Part shown: positions 8,709 to 18,271 of the stretch, in pieces
Layout: each line of letters starts with the position of its first letter
How positions within the stretch are numbered: the first letter of the stretch is position 1
NCBI RefSeq assembly: GCF_014595955.1
Contig: NZ_JABVCF010000005.1
Coordinates: forward strand, 62,001-126,000
Direction of reading: 5' to 3'
DNA: 64,000 bases
DNA from: Pseudaminobacter soli (ex Zhang et al. 2022)
Lineage (GTDB): Bacteria > Pseudomonadota > Alphaproteobacteria > Rhizobiales > Rhizobiaceae
Notes under the pieces: generated by a model
The model's input: the letters and a program-made list of their open reading frames with translations, nothing else
Database searches by the model: none
What the model was told of the DNA's origin: nothing
Made by a program: the position numbers and the translations under genes

Positions 8709-9779
8709 ATGAACAAACCGGTCTCCGACCTTACGCTTCAGTCCCTCGATGCGCGCTCGCGCGACATCTTCCGCCGGATCGTCGATACCTACCTTCTCGA
8801 TGGCGAGCCGCTGGGATCACGCAATCTTTCGCGCATGCTGCCAGCCGCCCTGTCTCCTGCGACAGTGCGCAACGTCATGAGCGACCTCGAACATCTCGGC
8901 CTGATCTATGCGCCGCATATTTCTGCTGGCCGACTGCCCACCCAAAAGGGTTTGCGCTTCTTCCTTGATGCCTTCCTTGAGCTTGGCGATCTCGCCGAGG
9001 ACGAGCGCAAATCGATCGAATCCCAGATCAAGGCGTCGGGGCAGGGTGTATCGGTAGAGCAGATGCTGACCGAGGCGAGCCAACTGCTGTCCGGCGTATC
9101 ACGCGGCGCGGGGCTGGTGCTCACGGCCAAGAGCGAAGCGCCGCTGAAGCACATCGAGTTCATCCAACTCGAGCCGAGGAGGGCGCTGGCGGTGCTGGTG
9201 TCGCAGAACGGCGATGTCGAGAACCGCGTGATCGAATTGCCGGCCGGCGTGACGACGTCTCAGCTTCAAGAGGCTTCGAATTTCCTCAACGCCCATATCC
9301 GCGGACGTACGCTCGCCGAAGCGAGAGGCGAAATCGAGCGCATCAAGGCGGAGACGATGGCCGCGCTCGACACGTTGTCGCAACAGCTTGTCGAGGAGGG
9401 GCTCGCCGTCTGGGCCGGCGCGGAAAGCGGGCTGCCTGCGCGGCTGATCGTGCGCGGCCGCGCCAATCTGCTGCAGAATGTGACCGCCCAGGCGGACATC
9501 GAGTTGCTACGGCACCTGTTCGAGGACCTGGAGACCCAGGACGGGCTGCTCCAACTTCTCGATCTCGCCGAGGCCGGCTCCGGCGTGCGCATCTTCATCG
9601 GCTCGGAAAACAAACTCTTCTCGTTGTCCGGCTCGTCGCTGGTGGTGGCGCCCTATCGCGACAAGGACGCCCGAGTGGTCGGCGCGCTGGGCGTGATCGG
9701 ACCGACGAGGCTCAACTATGCCCGAATTGTTCCCATGGTCGACTATACGGCGCAACTGATCTCGCGAATGCTTCGCTGA
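8709..9779 (+). CDS. hrcA: Heat-inducible transcription repressor HrcA
   Basis: A 356-residue repressor that binds CIRCE operators upstream of groESL and related chaperone genes. The N-terminal winged helix contains GSRNLSR and [19 protein letters not shown], followed by [19 protein letters not shown], the family's signature. The remaining two thirds form the GAF-like dimerisation and GroEL-responsive part, closing with [24 protein letters not shown]. No CIRCE element is visible in the 8570-8708 intergenic region, so autoregulation through a local operator is not apparent. grpE, the common downstream partner, is absent here. Confidence 0.97.
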   Translation: MNKPVSDLTLQSLDARSRDIFRRIVDTYLLDGEPLGSRNLSRMLPAALSPATVRNVMSDLEHLGLIYAPHISAGRLPTQKGLRFFLDAFLELGDLAEDERKSIESQIKASGQGVSVEQMLTEASQLLSGVSRGAGLVLTAKSEAPLKHIEFIQLEPRRALAVLVSQNGDVENRVIELPAGVTTSQLQEASNFLNAHIRGRTLAEARGEIERIKAETMAALDTLSQQLVEEGLAVWAGAESGLPARLIVRGRANLLQNVTAQADIELLRHLFEDLETQDGLLQLLDLAEAGSGVRIFIGSENKLFSLSGSSLVVAPYRDKDARVVGALGVIGPTRLNYARIVPMVDYTAQLISRMLR

Positions 9780-9851
9780 ATCTCCCTTCTGAGAGTGGCC
9801 CGAGCCCGCAAGCGGGTGTATCCTCCTGGCATGGTCGCGACGGAGGGTGGA

Positions 9852-10037
9852 ATGGCGCTCGAACAGTACAAGGCTCAGTTTGCGCTTCTCTTCAAGGAGA
9901 TGGTCAATCAGCCCAAGGATGACCATGAGCTTCACGAGCAGGTCAGGGAGAAGCTCGTGGAATTGCGAGCACTCGGAATGCCGTTGCCGCAGGATCTCGT
10001 CCAACTGGAGCGGCAGTTGGACGAAGCCGGATACTGA
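9852..10037 (+). CDS. Small helical hypothetical protein
   Basis: A 61-residue, charged, probably all-helical cytosolic protein of unknown function (FALLFKEMVNQPKDDHELHEQVREK is its central helix, interrupted here only for description). It starts at the ATG at 9852, with GGAGGGTGG directly upstream. The stop abuts the stop of the convergent yceI-like gene with no bases between. It takes the position after hrcA where grpE is often found, but shows no GrpE similarity. Confidence 0.6.
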   Translation: MALEQYKAQFALLFKEMVNQPKDDHELHEQVREKLVELRALGMPLPQDLVQLERQLDEAGY

Positions 10038-10640
10038 TCACCTCCGGGTACCATTCAGCACCATGTCGAACTGGACGACGTTGGAGTAGATCGGCGCACC
10101 AACGCCCATACCGTAGGCGGTGCGATAGATAGAGCCTGTCACATGAAACGAGATCGAGCGGGACCCCAACTGCCTTAGCCTCGCGTCGAACTTGGCGGGC
10201 CCCGACCTGCCGCGGGCCGTGAGCACGCCGCTGATAGCCGCTTCATTCGGGCCGATGCGTCTCACGCTGGTGGAGCGGAAGGTGATCTGCGGATGCTCGG
10301 CGACATCGAAGACGGCGTTGGAGCGCAGAAAATCCTCGACGCGCGGCTCACCGGCCCGGACGCTCTTCGGATAGAGCGTGAAGGCGACGCTCGACTTCGA
10401 CACATCGTTCCCGTTGATGGCGAAAGAGCCGCCGAATGAGCCGAAGCTGCCGTTGATGCCGGCGCCCGCCACCTGACCCACGTGGAATCGGATCGATGAG
10501 TTTGGCGCGATACGGTAGCTGCCCGCCCCCTGCGCGAGGGCATCGGCGGCTGCAGGCGAAAGCCCGCCAAGCAGCGCAAGAGCCCCGAGGAAAGAGGGCT
10601 TCACCAAAGAGCGGGCCTTTCGAATGTATTCTCCGGTCAT
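10038..10640 (-). CDS. YceI family periplasmic protein
   Basis: A 200-residue secreted protein of the YceI lipocalin-like family, which binds isoprenoid lipids or quinones. A hydrophobic leader (FLGALALLGGLSPAAADALA) is followed by the barrel strands SYRIAPNSSIRFHVGQVAGAGINGSF..., VEDFLRSNAVFDVAEHPQITFRS and a closing VQFDMVLNGTRR strand. The ATG overlaps the stop of the cytochrome b561 gene as ATGA, so the two are translationally coupled. The b561-yceI pair is common and suggests a role in membrane redox or quinone handling. Confidence 0.88.
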   Translation of the reverse strand: MTGEYIRKARSLVKPSFLGALALLGGLSPAAADALAQGAGSYRIAPNSSIRFHVGQVAGAGINGSFGSFGGSFAINGNDVSKSSVAFTLYPKSVRAGEPRVEDFLRSNAVFDVAEHPQITFRSTSVRRIGPNEAAISGVLTARGRSGPAKFDARLRQLGSRSISFHVTGSIYRTAYGMGVGAPIYSNVVQFDMVLNGTRR

Positions 10641-11233
10641 CGCTGTTCTCCATAGTCGCCGACCCTCGCCAAGGGATCACGGGTCGGCAGCGGCAGAATC
10701 CTCCGCAGGACATCATCGCGGAGGAGGAAGTGGTGGCCCAGGGCCGCAGCCGTATGGGCAAGCACGAGTACTGCTGAGCCGTAGGCGAGCAGAGCGTGCC
10801 CTCTGCTCCAGAAAGCCTCGGCATGCCCGGACGGAATGAGTGGCAGGTGCGGGATCAAGACTTGGCCGAACAGGAGCGTCGGGATGCGCAAGGTTGAGGC
10901 CGAAACCAATGCCCAGCCCGCCAGCGGCACGAGAATGGTCGCCGCAAGCAGGAGTGCCTGCACGGTCGCTGCGCTTGCTCTCTCCAGTCGCGAAAGGGTC
11001 GGCAATGCAGGGGGGCGGCCCGCGACAATGCGCCAGAGGATGCGAAGCACTGCGAGCACGAGGACGAGCAGGCCAAAGGACTTGTGCCATTGGATGAGCT
11101 CGAACTGCAGCGCCATGTCCTTGACGCGCGTCATCCAGAACCCGAGCACGAGTTCGCCAAGGAAAAGCGCCGCGATTGTCCAGTGCAGCAGGATCGCGGT
11201 CAGCCCGAACGAGACGTCCCTATTGCGCGACAT
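10637..11233 (-). CDS. Cytochrome b561 family membrane protein
   Basis: This 198-residue protein has four predicted membrane helices and conserved heme-ligating histidines. LLHWTIAALFLGELVLGF is in helix 1, WHKSFGLLVLVLAVLRILWR in helix 2, and GHALLAYGSAVLVLAHTAAALGHH in the last. Family members are di-heme quinol oxidoreductases of the inner membrane that pass electrons to oxygen or superoxide-derived species. It is the first gene of the b561-yceI pair. It diverges from the LysE-type exporter gene across about 150 bases, where no distinct operator was seen. Confidence 0.9.
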   Translation of the reverse strand: MSRNRDVSFGLTAILLHWTIAALFLGELVLGFWMTRVKDMALQFELIQWHKSFGLLVLVLAVLRILWRIVAGRPPALPTLSRLERASAATVQALLLAATILVPLAGWALVSASTLRIPTLLFGQVLIPHLPLIPSGHAEAFWSRGHALLAYGSAVLVLAHTAAALGHHFLLRDDVLRRILPLPTRDPLARVGDYGEQR

Positions 11234-11384
11234 TTCTCTTCGCGGTGCCCAATTGTTGAGCGTAGGTAGTCAACGCCGAAAGGCCGGCGCTTCTTCCTCC
11301 AGCACCTGGCCAGCAGGAGAATGGGCGCTGATCCATTCTCAGGTGGGGCAGTCTATGCCAGAGGAGAGCTTTGGAGAATTCCCG

Positions 11385-11999
11385 ATGACGCTTGCCGGAT
11401 TCATTGCCTATAGCGGCGCGCTGGCGCTTGCCGCTGTCATTCCCGGGCCAGGGATCACGGCGGTGGTGGCGCGTGCCCTCGGCTCAGGCTTCCGCTCATC
11501 GTTCTTCATGTCGCTCGGCCTGATTGTAGGCGACCTGATCTATCTTACCGCGGTCGTGCTCGGACTGGCGATCGTCGCCCAAACCTTCGGTATGGTCTTC
11601 CTGGTCGTCAAATGGCTGGGCGTCGCCTATCTCGCATGGCTGGCATGGACGTTCTGGACGAGCGGGATCAGCGCGGAACAGGTTGAGGCGAGCAAGGGGC
11701 AGGGCGGATTGACCTCCAGTTTCCTTGCGGGGCTGACCGTCACGTTCGGCAATCCTAAGACGATGATCTTCTACCTTGCGATCGCCCCGACGGTGATCGA
11801 GTTGAACAAGATCACTCTCGTCGACTATTGCGTGCTCGCGGGGCTCACCATCATTGTATTGCTGATCGTGCTCATCCCCTATCTGGCGCTTGCCGCGCAG
11901 GCCCGCTTGCTTCTCCGAAGACCACGCGCACTCAGGGCGCTCAACCGCACCGCCGCCCTCTTCATGGCGGGCGCTGCCGCAGCGATCGCCGCTCGGTAG
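11385..11999 (+). CDS. LysE/RhtB family amino-acid exporter
   Basis: A 204-residue inner membrane exporter with about six hydrophobic segments. It carries the family signature near the N-terminus ([19 protein letters not shown]) and the conserved [11 protein letters not shown] stretch in the second half. Related proteins export lysine, arginine, homoserine or threonine; the substrate here is unknown. The ATG at 11385 has GGAG about 9 bases upstream and gives the usual MTLAGF-type start; an ATG at 11355 is in frame but has a weaker ribosome site. Confidence 0.9.
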   Translation: MTLAGFIAYSGALALAAVIPGPGITAVVARALGSGFRSSFFMSLGLIVGDLIYLTAVVLGLAIVAQTFGMVFLVVKWLGVAYLAWLAWTFWTSGISAEQVEASKGQGGLTSSFLAGLTVTFGNPKTMIFYLAIAPTVIELNKITLVDYCVLAGLTIIVLLIVLIPYLALAAQARLLLRRPRALRALNRTAALFMAGAAAAIAAR

Positions 12000-12133
12000 T
12001 AGCGTTTTTCGCCATAGCCGGGGCGCCTCCACAATGGGCATTCCGCTTGGAGGCGCTTCGAAGTATGACCACGCGGACGGCTTTTAGCGGTCCATTCCCA
12101 TTCCGATTGCGGCAAGAAGCAGGAGAGCCAGCG

Positions 12134-13108
<975 letters not shown>

Positions 13109-13450
13109 TCGGCCCGAATTGGGCTTGGGGACCCGTCTACCAGGGGCTTCTTCCCTCCATCGGCGGGGGAAGGAGCGCAGCTTCGAGCACGTCACCGACC
13201 GAACATCGCGGCGTAGCCTGGAGAAATTGGCGCTGCAATTTGGGGAATCGGCGCGAAAAGGACCGGTGGTTAAGCCTGCAGCAATGCTCGTAGAAGGCTT
13301 GGAAAGTTCTCGCCGAGGATTTCGGCAAATCTCGTTGTGTCACAGCTCTAAATCGAGCGCCTCTCAGTCCATGCCGGCCGCACTTCTCGGGCAGCCGCCG
13401 GCGAGGGCTTCGCTTCGAGCCTGTGGGTGTTAGGCTCGACCGGGACGAAC

Positions 13451-13609
13451 TCAATGAAAGGAGGCGCGGGCCTCTACGCTTCTCATGCCCTGGCGGCGTG
13501 CGCAGGCGGGGCCGGGACCTCGCATGTAGTACCGCTCGGGCCTGTAGGTCGGCGCGATGAATTCGCGGATTGCGAACGCGCAGGTCGTGATGCGTGCCCA
13601 GATTGTCAT
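13451..13609 (-). CDS. Possible small protein (52 residues)
   Basis: A short open frame beginning ATG at 13609 with a GGGAAGAAGAAG purine-rich site directly upstream. The product starts MTIWARITTCAFAIREFI and is rich in aromatic and arginine residues, with a possible single hydrophobic N-terminal helix. I do not recognise a family. It is the only frame in this gap with both a plausible ribosome site and a protein-like start, but coding is not proven. Confidence 0.3.
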   Translation of the reverse strand: MTIWARITTCAFAIREFIAPTYRPERYYMRGPGPACARRQGMRSVEARASFH

Positions 13610-13878
13610 CTTCTTCTTCCCTGTCCCTCGGATGTCCCGTCCGATTGGAGAGACATCCTACCCCGGCTGCGGTGAATCCTCGGTGAATGACATCGTAAAT
13701 TCGGGTCGAAGCCGTGGCCGATTGTGTTCCGAAAAGCGGAAAACTGCGCGTTTTTTGACGGCAGGCTCCCGCTTTTGCAGGTGTGTGATCGTGAAGCCAC
13801 AACGTATCGTGCCGATGCCGTCCGCTCCCAGGTCTGGTTACTGAAGCCGAGCGCGCTGCAACAAAAGCATAACGGTTC

Positions 13879-13904
13879 GGAACCGTGCCATCATCCCGAC
13901 GTTG
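13879..13904 (+). promoter_or_regulatory. EcfG (general stress sigma factor) promoter candidate
   Basis: GGAAC at 13879-13883 is followed after 16 bases by CGTTG (from 13900), matching the EcfG consensus. It overlaps a small perfect palindrome, ACGGTTC-G-GAACCGT (13872-13886). It drives toward the DUF892 gene at 13996, a type of gene often placed in the alphaproteobacterial general stress regulon. Confidence 0.7.
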
Positions 13905-13915
13905 GGCACACAGAC

Positions 13916-13950
13916 GGGCGCAAGCGGCCCGGCAGTCGCCGCTTGCGCCC
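13916..13950 (+). repeat. Perfect 12-bp stem hairpin in the DUF892 gene leader
   Basis: GGGCGCAAGCGG (13916-13927) pairs perfectly with CCGCTTGCGCCC (13939-13950) across an 11-base loop. It would lie close to the 5' end of a transcript from the EcfG promoter and 45 bases before the start codon. It is not followed by a T-run, so it is more likely a mRNA-stabilising or regulatory structure than a terminator. Confidence 0.7.
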
Positions 13951-13995
13951 GCAGCCGAATTTCAAGACCAACGCCAGCAAGGAAGGGATTTAGCC

Positions 13996-14508
13996 ATGGG
14001 CTTTTTTTCCAAGGACATCCAGACGCTTGACGACCTCTTCGTGCATACGCTGCGTGACATCTATTATGCCGAGAAGCAGATCGAGCAGGCGCTGCCGAAG
14101 ATGATCGACAAGGCGACCAACCCGCAGCTCAAGGCCGGGTTCGAGCAGCATCTGCGCGAGACCACGAACCACATTGCCCGGCTCGAGAGGGTTTTCCAGA
14201 TGCACGGCGTCGCGGCGAAGGAAGTGCACTGCCCGGCCATCGATGGCATCATCGAGGAGGCCAACGACCTCGCCGGCGACATCGCCGACAAGAATGTGCT
14301 GGATGCTGGCCTGATCGCCGCCGCACAGGCGGTCGAGCACTACGAGATCACCCGCTACGGCACGCTCGCTGCCTGGGCGAAGGAACTCGGGCGCGCCGAT
14401 TGCGCCGCGATTCTCGCCGAGAACCTGCGCGAGGAGGAAGCGACCGACCGCAAGCTCAGCCAGATGGCGGAGAGCAGGGTCAACATGCAGGCGAAGACCG
14501 CAATGTAA
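13996..14508 (+). CDS. DUF892 (YciE/YciF-like) ferritin-like stress protein
   Basis: This 170-residue protein begins FFSKDIQTLDDLFVHTLRDIYYAEKQIEQALPKMI, the N-terminal signature of the DUF892 ferritin-like family. It continues with Glu/His-bearing helices (EQHLRETTNHIARLERVF; AVEHYEITRYGTL; NLREEEATDRKL) that fit a four-helix di-iron bundle. It is cytosolic. Family members are induced by stress; the biochemical activity is not settled. AAGGAAGGG precedes the ATG. An EcfG-type promoter and a hairpin leader lie upstream and a terminator follows, so it is monocistronic. It is convergent with mbfA. Confidence 0.9.
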   Translation: MGFFSKDIQTLDDLFVHTLRDIYYAEKQIEQALPKMIDKATNPQLKAGFEQHLRETTNHIARLERVFQMHGVAAKEVHCPAIDGIIEEANDLAGDIADKNVLDAGLIAAAQAVEHYEITRYGTLAAWAKELGRADCAAILAENLREEEATDRKLSQMAESRVNMQAKTAM

Positions 14509-14537
14509 ACGGCACTCGTTGCCAAAAAGCTATCGAG

Positions 14538-14570
14538 AGGCCGGTGCCTGGGCGCCGGCCTTCTTGCGTT
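14538..14570 (+). terminator. Hairpin terminator between the DUF892 gene and mbfA
   Basis: AGGCCGGTGCC (14538-14548) pairs with GGCGCCGGCCT (14551-14561) with one wobble and a tight loop. A TTCTTGCGTTT tract follows. Its location between convergent genes suggests that it serves the DUF892 gene, and possibly mbfA in the other direction. Confidence 0.6.
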
Positions 14571-14597
14571 TGTGCGCTGCTGGAAAAAGCTTGCTGC

Positions 14598-15581
14598 TCA
14601 CGCACTACCGATCAGGACGCCTGCGGCCAGCACCAGCCCGCCTCCCAGAACCACCTGAAAGGCCGCCCGCAGGAATGGCGTTTCCATGAAGCGGTTCTGG
14701 ATGAAGGCGATCGCCCAGAGCTCCACGAAGACGAGCGCAGCCGCGACCGCTGTCGCCGTCCAGAAATGGGGGATGAGATAGGGCAGGGTGTGCCCCAGCC
14801 CGCCGATCGTGGTCATGATGCCGGAGGAAAATCCGCGCGCCACCGGCGAGCCCCGGCCGGAGAGTTTTCCGTCGTCATGAGCGGCCTCGGTGAAGCCCAT
14901 GGATATGCCTGCGCCGACCGAGGCCGAGAGGCCGACGAGGAAGGTCTGCCACGTGTCGCCTGTCGCGAAGGCGGCGGCGAAGATCGGCGCCAGAGTGGAC
15001 ACCGAGCCGTCCATGAGGCCGGCGAGCCCAGGTTGCACATAGGTCAAGATGAACTGGCGACGCTCGTCGGCGTGTTCCTGCGCGCGCACATCTTCGGGCA
15101 GGTGCTTCTCCCCGAGACGCCGGGCGAGCGACTCGTGCCCTTTCTCGGCCGCAGCGAGGTCGCCGAGCAGCTTGCGTGTCCCGGCGTCCTCGGTGCGCTT
15201 GGCTGCTTCCTCGTAGAAGCGCCGCGCCTGCTCCTCCATCCGCTCGGCCTGTACGCGCACCTTCTCAAGGCCCAGCGGCCTCACCAGCCAGTCGGGCTTA
15301 CGCTCGTAATAGCCGCGCACGTGCTCGCGCCGGATCAGCGGGATGCGTTCGCCGAAGCGCCTTCTATGCAACTCGATGAGCGAAGCCCGGTGGCGGTCCT
15401 CCTCCTTGGCCATCTCTTCGAATACGGCAGCGGAACTCGGATAGGCGTCCAGCAAGCCGTCTGCATAAGCGCGATAGATGCGGGCGTCATCCTCCTCGGA
15501 CGAGATCGCCAGCGCCAGCACCTCCTGCTCGCTGAGCGAGTCGAAGGAGCGGCGACCGAAACCGAGGACACGTGCGAGCAT
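14598..15581 (-). CDS. mbfA: Membrane-bound ferritin MbfA (ferritin-like domain plus VIT1-like iron transporter)
   Basis: A 327-residue fusion protein. An N-terminal ferritin-like helical domain (about 1-165) contains acidic/His iron-site motifs such as SSEEDDARIYRAYAD, MAKEEDRHR and AAEKGHE. A C-terminal VIT1/CCC1-like membrane domain (about 180-327) includes GLAGLMDGSVSTLAPIFAAAFATG and a GAGISMGFTEA segment. In Bradyrhizobium and Agrobacterium MbfA exports iron across the inner membrane and protects against iron and peroxide stress. An ICE-like Irr box lies between promoter and start codon, consistent with repression at low iron. The start ATG has GGAGAAG just upstream. Confidence 0.95.
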   Translation of the reverse strand: MLARVLGFGRRSFDSLSEQEVLALAISSEEDDARIYRAYADGLLDAYPSSAAVFEEMAKEEDRHRASLIELHRRRFGERIPLIRREHVRGYYERKPDWLVRPLGLEKVRVQAERMEEQARRFYEEAAKRTEDAGTRKLLGDLAAAEKGHESLARRLGEKHLPEDVRAQEHADERRQFILTYVQPGLAGLMDGSVSTLAPIFAAAFATGDTWQTFLVGLSASVGAGISMGFTEAAHDDGKLSGRGSPVARGFSSGIMTTIGGLGHTLPYLIPHFWTATAVAAALVFVELWAIAFIQNRFMETPFLRAAFQVVLGGGLVLAAGVLIGSA

Positions 15582-15592
15582 GAGCTTCTCCA

Positions 15593-15611
15593 GTTTAGAA
15601 TTATTCCAAAC
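15593..15611 (-). promoter_or_regulatory. Irr-binding iron control element (ICE box) of mbfA
   Basis: The 19-base imperfect palindrome reads, on the mbfA strand, GTTTGGAATAATTCTAAAC. It matches the rhizobial ICE pattern (TTTAGAAnnnTTCTAAA type) at most positions. It ends about 12 bases before the mbfA start codon, upstream of the ribosome site, where Irr would block transcription when iron is low. Confidence 0.7.
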
Positions 15612-15670
15612 TAAGGATTGCCGGAAGCAGCGTCAAGAAAGGGCCGGAGGGGCCAGAGGGCCATGGGATA

Positions 15671-16009
15671 TCAGCCGAGGAAATCCGCTCGCGCCGGCGT
15701 GAAGGAGTCGATCAGGCGGCCGCGCTCCAGCGCCTTCACCCCATGCACGACGTTCGACGGAACGATGAAGCTGGCGCCGACCGAAAGGGTCTCGGTGCTG
15801 TCGCCGATCGTCACCTCGAAACGGCCCTCGGCGACATAGCTCGCCTGCACATGCGGATGCGAATGGAGCCAGCCGACGCCGCCCTCCTCGAACGCGAATT
15901 CCACCATCATGAGTTCGGCCGTGTGCACGATGACGCGACGCCGGTTGCCGTCCGGGGTGGCTAGCCACTCGCCTTCCTCGCGGCGTGCAAAGAGTTTTGT
16001 ATCGGGCAT
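15671..16009 (-). CDS. Cupin domain protein
   Basis: A 112-residue single-domain cupin. The first cupin motif is visible as GWLHSHPHVQASYVAEGRFEV, with the HxHxH metal ligands and a glutamate. The second is compressed as VPSNVVHGVKALERG with its histidine. Stand-alone proteins of this size bind a metal in a beta-barrel and act as isomerases, dioxygenases or sensors; the substrate is unknown. The ATG at 16009 has GAGG about 9 bases upstream; a GTG at 16018 is a possible alternative. It lies upstream of mbfA on the same strand, but the ICE box between them implies separate control. Confidence 0.85.
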   Translation of the reverse strand: MPDTKLFARREEGEWLATPDGNRRRVIVHTAELMMVEFAFEEGGVGWLHSHPHVQASYVAEGRFEVTIGDSTETLSVGASFIVPSNVVHGVKALERGRLIDSFTPARADFLG

Positions 16010-16435
16010 CGCCAGCACCTCGTCTCCCCAGCAACCGCCGTCGGCGTTTCCGGTTGCTCGCCGGCATCATACAGGTGATCTGTCTATTCCGTCACGCGCG
16101 CCGAGACCTCAATCTCGGGCGCCCCTGAGGTCGCCTCGAACCATTGCCAATCCGGGCAGTCAGCGAACGGCCGTTGCTGCGCCTGCTCCTGCAGTCCACG
16201 AAGCCAGGAACCACAACCACGCCCGCGGCTGACCCGGCCGGCTCGTTGAAGTCGTCGGCTCCGGCGCATAGATGACGTCATAGGCGGTCAATGATTGCGC
16301 CAGGGCTGTCGTACCGCCAGAATTTCGGCTATCTGAGGCGGCCCGCGCATGACTGTGCGCCTCCGCGACCCGCGACATTTGGACGACCGGCTGGCCCTTC
16401 GGGAGGGACGGCGGACAGGAAGACAGGAAAGCCCG
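16010..16435. other. 426-base gap between the cupin gene and ilvD
   Basis: No convincing gene is seen. A minus-strand frame at 16084-16281 ends with a protein-like tail (FADCPDWQWFEATSGAPEIEV), but its N-terminal half is arginine-rich and unlike a protein. It could be a relic. The stretch must hold the divergent promoters of the cupin gene and ilvD; no clear operator or leader peptide was found. Confidence 0.4.
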
Positions 16436-18271
16436 ATGCCAGCCTATCGCTCTCGCACCACGACCCATGGCCGCAACATGGCCGGCGCCCGCGGCCTCTG
16501 GCGCGCCACCGGCATGAAGGACAGCGATTTCGGCAAGCCGATCATCGCGGTGGTGAACTCGTTCACGCAGTTCGTGCCGGGGCACGTGCATTTGAAGGAC
16601 CTCGGCCAACTGGTCGCGCGCGAGATCGAGGCGGCGGGCGGTGTGGCCAAGGAGTTCAACACCATCGCCGTCGACGATGGTATCGCGATGGGCCATGACG
16701 GCATGCTCTATTCGCTGCCGTCGCGCGAGATCATCGCGGACTCGGTCGAGTACATGGTGAACGCGCACTGCGCCGACGCCATGGTCTGCATCTCCAACTG
16801 CGACAAGATCACGCCCGGCATGCTGATGGCCGCGATGCGCCTCAACATCCCCGCGGTCTTCGTCTCCGGCGGCCCGATGGAAGCCGGCAAGGTCGTACTG
16901 CAGGGCAAGGAGCAGGCGCTCGACCTGGTCGACGCGATGGTCGCGGCTGCGGACGATCGGATTTCGGACGAGGACGTGAAGGTCATCGAGCGCTCCGCAT
17001 GCCCGACCTGCGGGTCATGCTCGGGCATGTTCACCGCCAACTCGATGAACTGCCTGACCGAGGCGCTCGGCCTCTCCCTGCCCGGCAATGGTTCCACGCT
17101 GGCGACCCATGGCGACCGCAAGCGGCTGTTCGTCGAGGCGGGGCATCTCGTGGTTGACCTCTGCCAGCGCTACTACGAGCAGGACGACGAGAGCGTCCTG
17201 CCGCGCTCGGTCGCGAATAGGAAGGCGTTTGAGAACGCGATGGCGCTCGACATTGCGATGGGCGGCTCGACTAACACGGTGCTGCACATCCTCGCGGCCG
17301 CGCATGAGGGCGATATCGATTTCGACATGGACGACATCGACGCGCTGTCGCGGCGCGTGCCGGTGCTGTGCAAAGTCGCGCCGGCCAAGAACGACGTCCA
17401 CATGGAAGACGTGCACCGCGCCGGTGGCATCATGGCGATCCTCGGCCAGCTCGACAATGCCGGCCTGATCCACCGCGACAGCCCGACCGTACACAGCGCC
17501 ACGATCGGCGACGCGATCGATCACTGGGACATCTCGCGCACCACCAGCACGAAGGTCCGCGATCTCTTCCTCGCCGCGCCGGGCGGCGTACCGACGCAGG
17601 TCGCCTTCAGCCAGAACCGGCGCTGGGACGATCTCGACACCGACCGCGAAAACGGCGTGATCCGTTCGGCGGAGCACCCGTTCTCCAAGGACGGCGGCCT
17701 CGCCGTGCTGAAGGGCAACATCGCTCTCGACGGTTGCGTGGTGAAGACGGCCGGCGTCGACGAGTCGATCCTGAAGTTCACTGGTCCGGCGCGGGTCTAT
17801 GAGAGCCAGGACGCGGCGGTGAAGGGGATCCTCGGCAATGAGGTGAAGGCGGGCGACGTCGTCGTCATCCGCTACGAGGGCCCGAAGGGCGGGCCCGGCA
17901 TGCAGGAGATGCTCTATCCGACCAGCTACCTGAAGTCGAAGGGCCTCGGAAAGGCCTGTGCGCTGCTGACCGACGGACGCTTTTCCGGCGGCACTTCTGG
18001 ACTGTCCATCGGCCATGTCTCGCCCGAGGCCGCGACCGGCGGCGCCATCGGGCTGGTGCGACAGGGCGACATGATCGAGATCGACATCCCGAAGCGCACC
18101 ATCAACCTGCTCGTCCCCGACGAGGAATTGTTGGCCCGTCGTGCCGAGCAGGATGTGCTCGGCTGGAGGCCGGCCGAAAAGCGCAAGCGCAACGTGACCA
18201 CCGCCTTGCGCGCCTATGCGGCGTTCGCAACCAGCGCCGACAAGGGCGCGGTGCGACACGTGCCGGAGTAA
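16436..18271 (+). CDS. ilvD: Dihydroxy-acid dehydratase
   Basis: A 611-residue iron-sulfur dehydratase that converts 2,3-dihydroxy-isovalerate or -methylvalerate to the 2-keto acids in valine, leucine and isoleucine synthesis. Cluster and active-site cysteines are visible in [10 protein letters not shown] (C122) and in [17 protein letters not shown] (C189, C192, C195). Further motifs are [10 protein letters not shown] and, near the C-terminus, [19 protein letters not shown]. The length matches the E. coli enzyme. The ATG at 16436, with AGGAAAG upstream, gives the standard start ([20 protein letters not shown]). It is monocistronic, with a long inverted-repeat element just downstream. Confidence 0.97.
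   Translation: MPAYRSRTTTHGRNMAGARGLWRATGMKDSDFGKPIIAVVNSFTQFVPGHVHLKDLGQLVAREIEAAGGVAKEFNTIAVDDGIAMGHDGMLYSLPSREIIADSVEYMVNAHCADAMVCISNCDKITPGMLMAAMRLNIPAVFVSGGPMEAGKVVLQGKEQALDLVDAMVAAADDRISDEDVKVIERSACPTCGSCSGMFTANSMNCLTEALGLSLPGNGSTLATHGDRKRLFVEAGHLVVDLCQRYYEQDDESVLPRSVANRKAFENAMALDIAMGGSTNTVLHILAAAHEGDIDFDMDDIDALSRRVPVLCKVAPAKNDVHMEDVHRAGGIMAILGQLDNAGLIHRDSPTVHSATIGDAIDHWDISRTTSTKVRDLFLAAPGGVPTQVAFSQNRRWDDLDTDRENGVIRSAEHPFSKDGGLAVLKGNIALDGCVVKTAGVDESILKFTGPARVYESQDAAVKGILGNEVKAGDVVVIRYEGPKGGPGMQEMLYPTSYLKSKGLGKACALLTDGRFSGGTSGLSIGHVSPEAATGGAIGLVRQGDMIEIDIPKRTINLLVPDEELLARRAEQDVLGWRPAEKRKRNVTTALRAYAAFATSADKGAVRHVPE

Larger units (their letters stand above)
13109..13995. other. 887-base gap between cysK and the DUF892 gene
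   Basis: Several long frames in this stretch have arginine/proline-rich translations and look non-coding. What can be supported is a possible 52-residue gene on the minus strand (13451-13609). There is also an inverted repeat with GGATGTC at 13630-13636 and GACATCC at 13652-13658 upstream of it. Finally there is a stress promoter (13879-13904) and a strong hairpin (13916-13950) serving the downstream gene. Confidence 0.5.

Noticed and set aside
13137-13802. A 221-codon minus-strand open frame in the cysK-DUF892 gap
   Set aside because: The translation is rich in Arg, Pro and Ser with no domain-like segment and no ribosome site, and it overlaps the better 52-codon candidate in another frame. 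It looks like a GC-rich chance frame.
16084-16281. A 65-codon minus-strand frame ending in a protein-like tail between the cupin gene and ilvD
   Set aside because: The N-terminal half is low-complexity Arg-rich and there is no ribosome site. At most a remnant.
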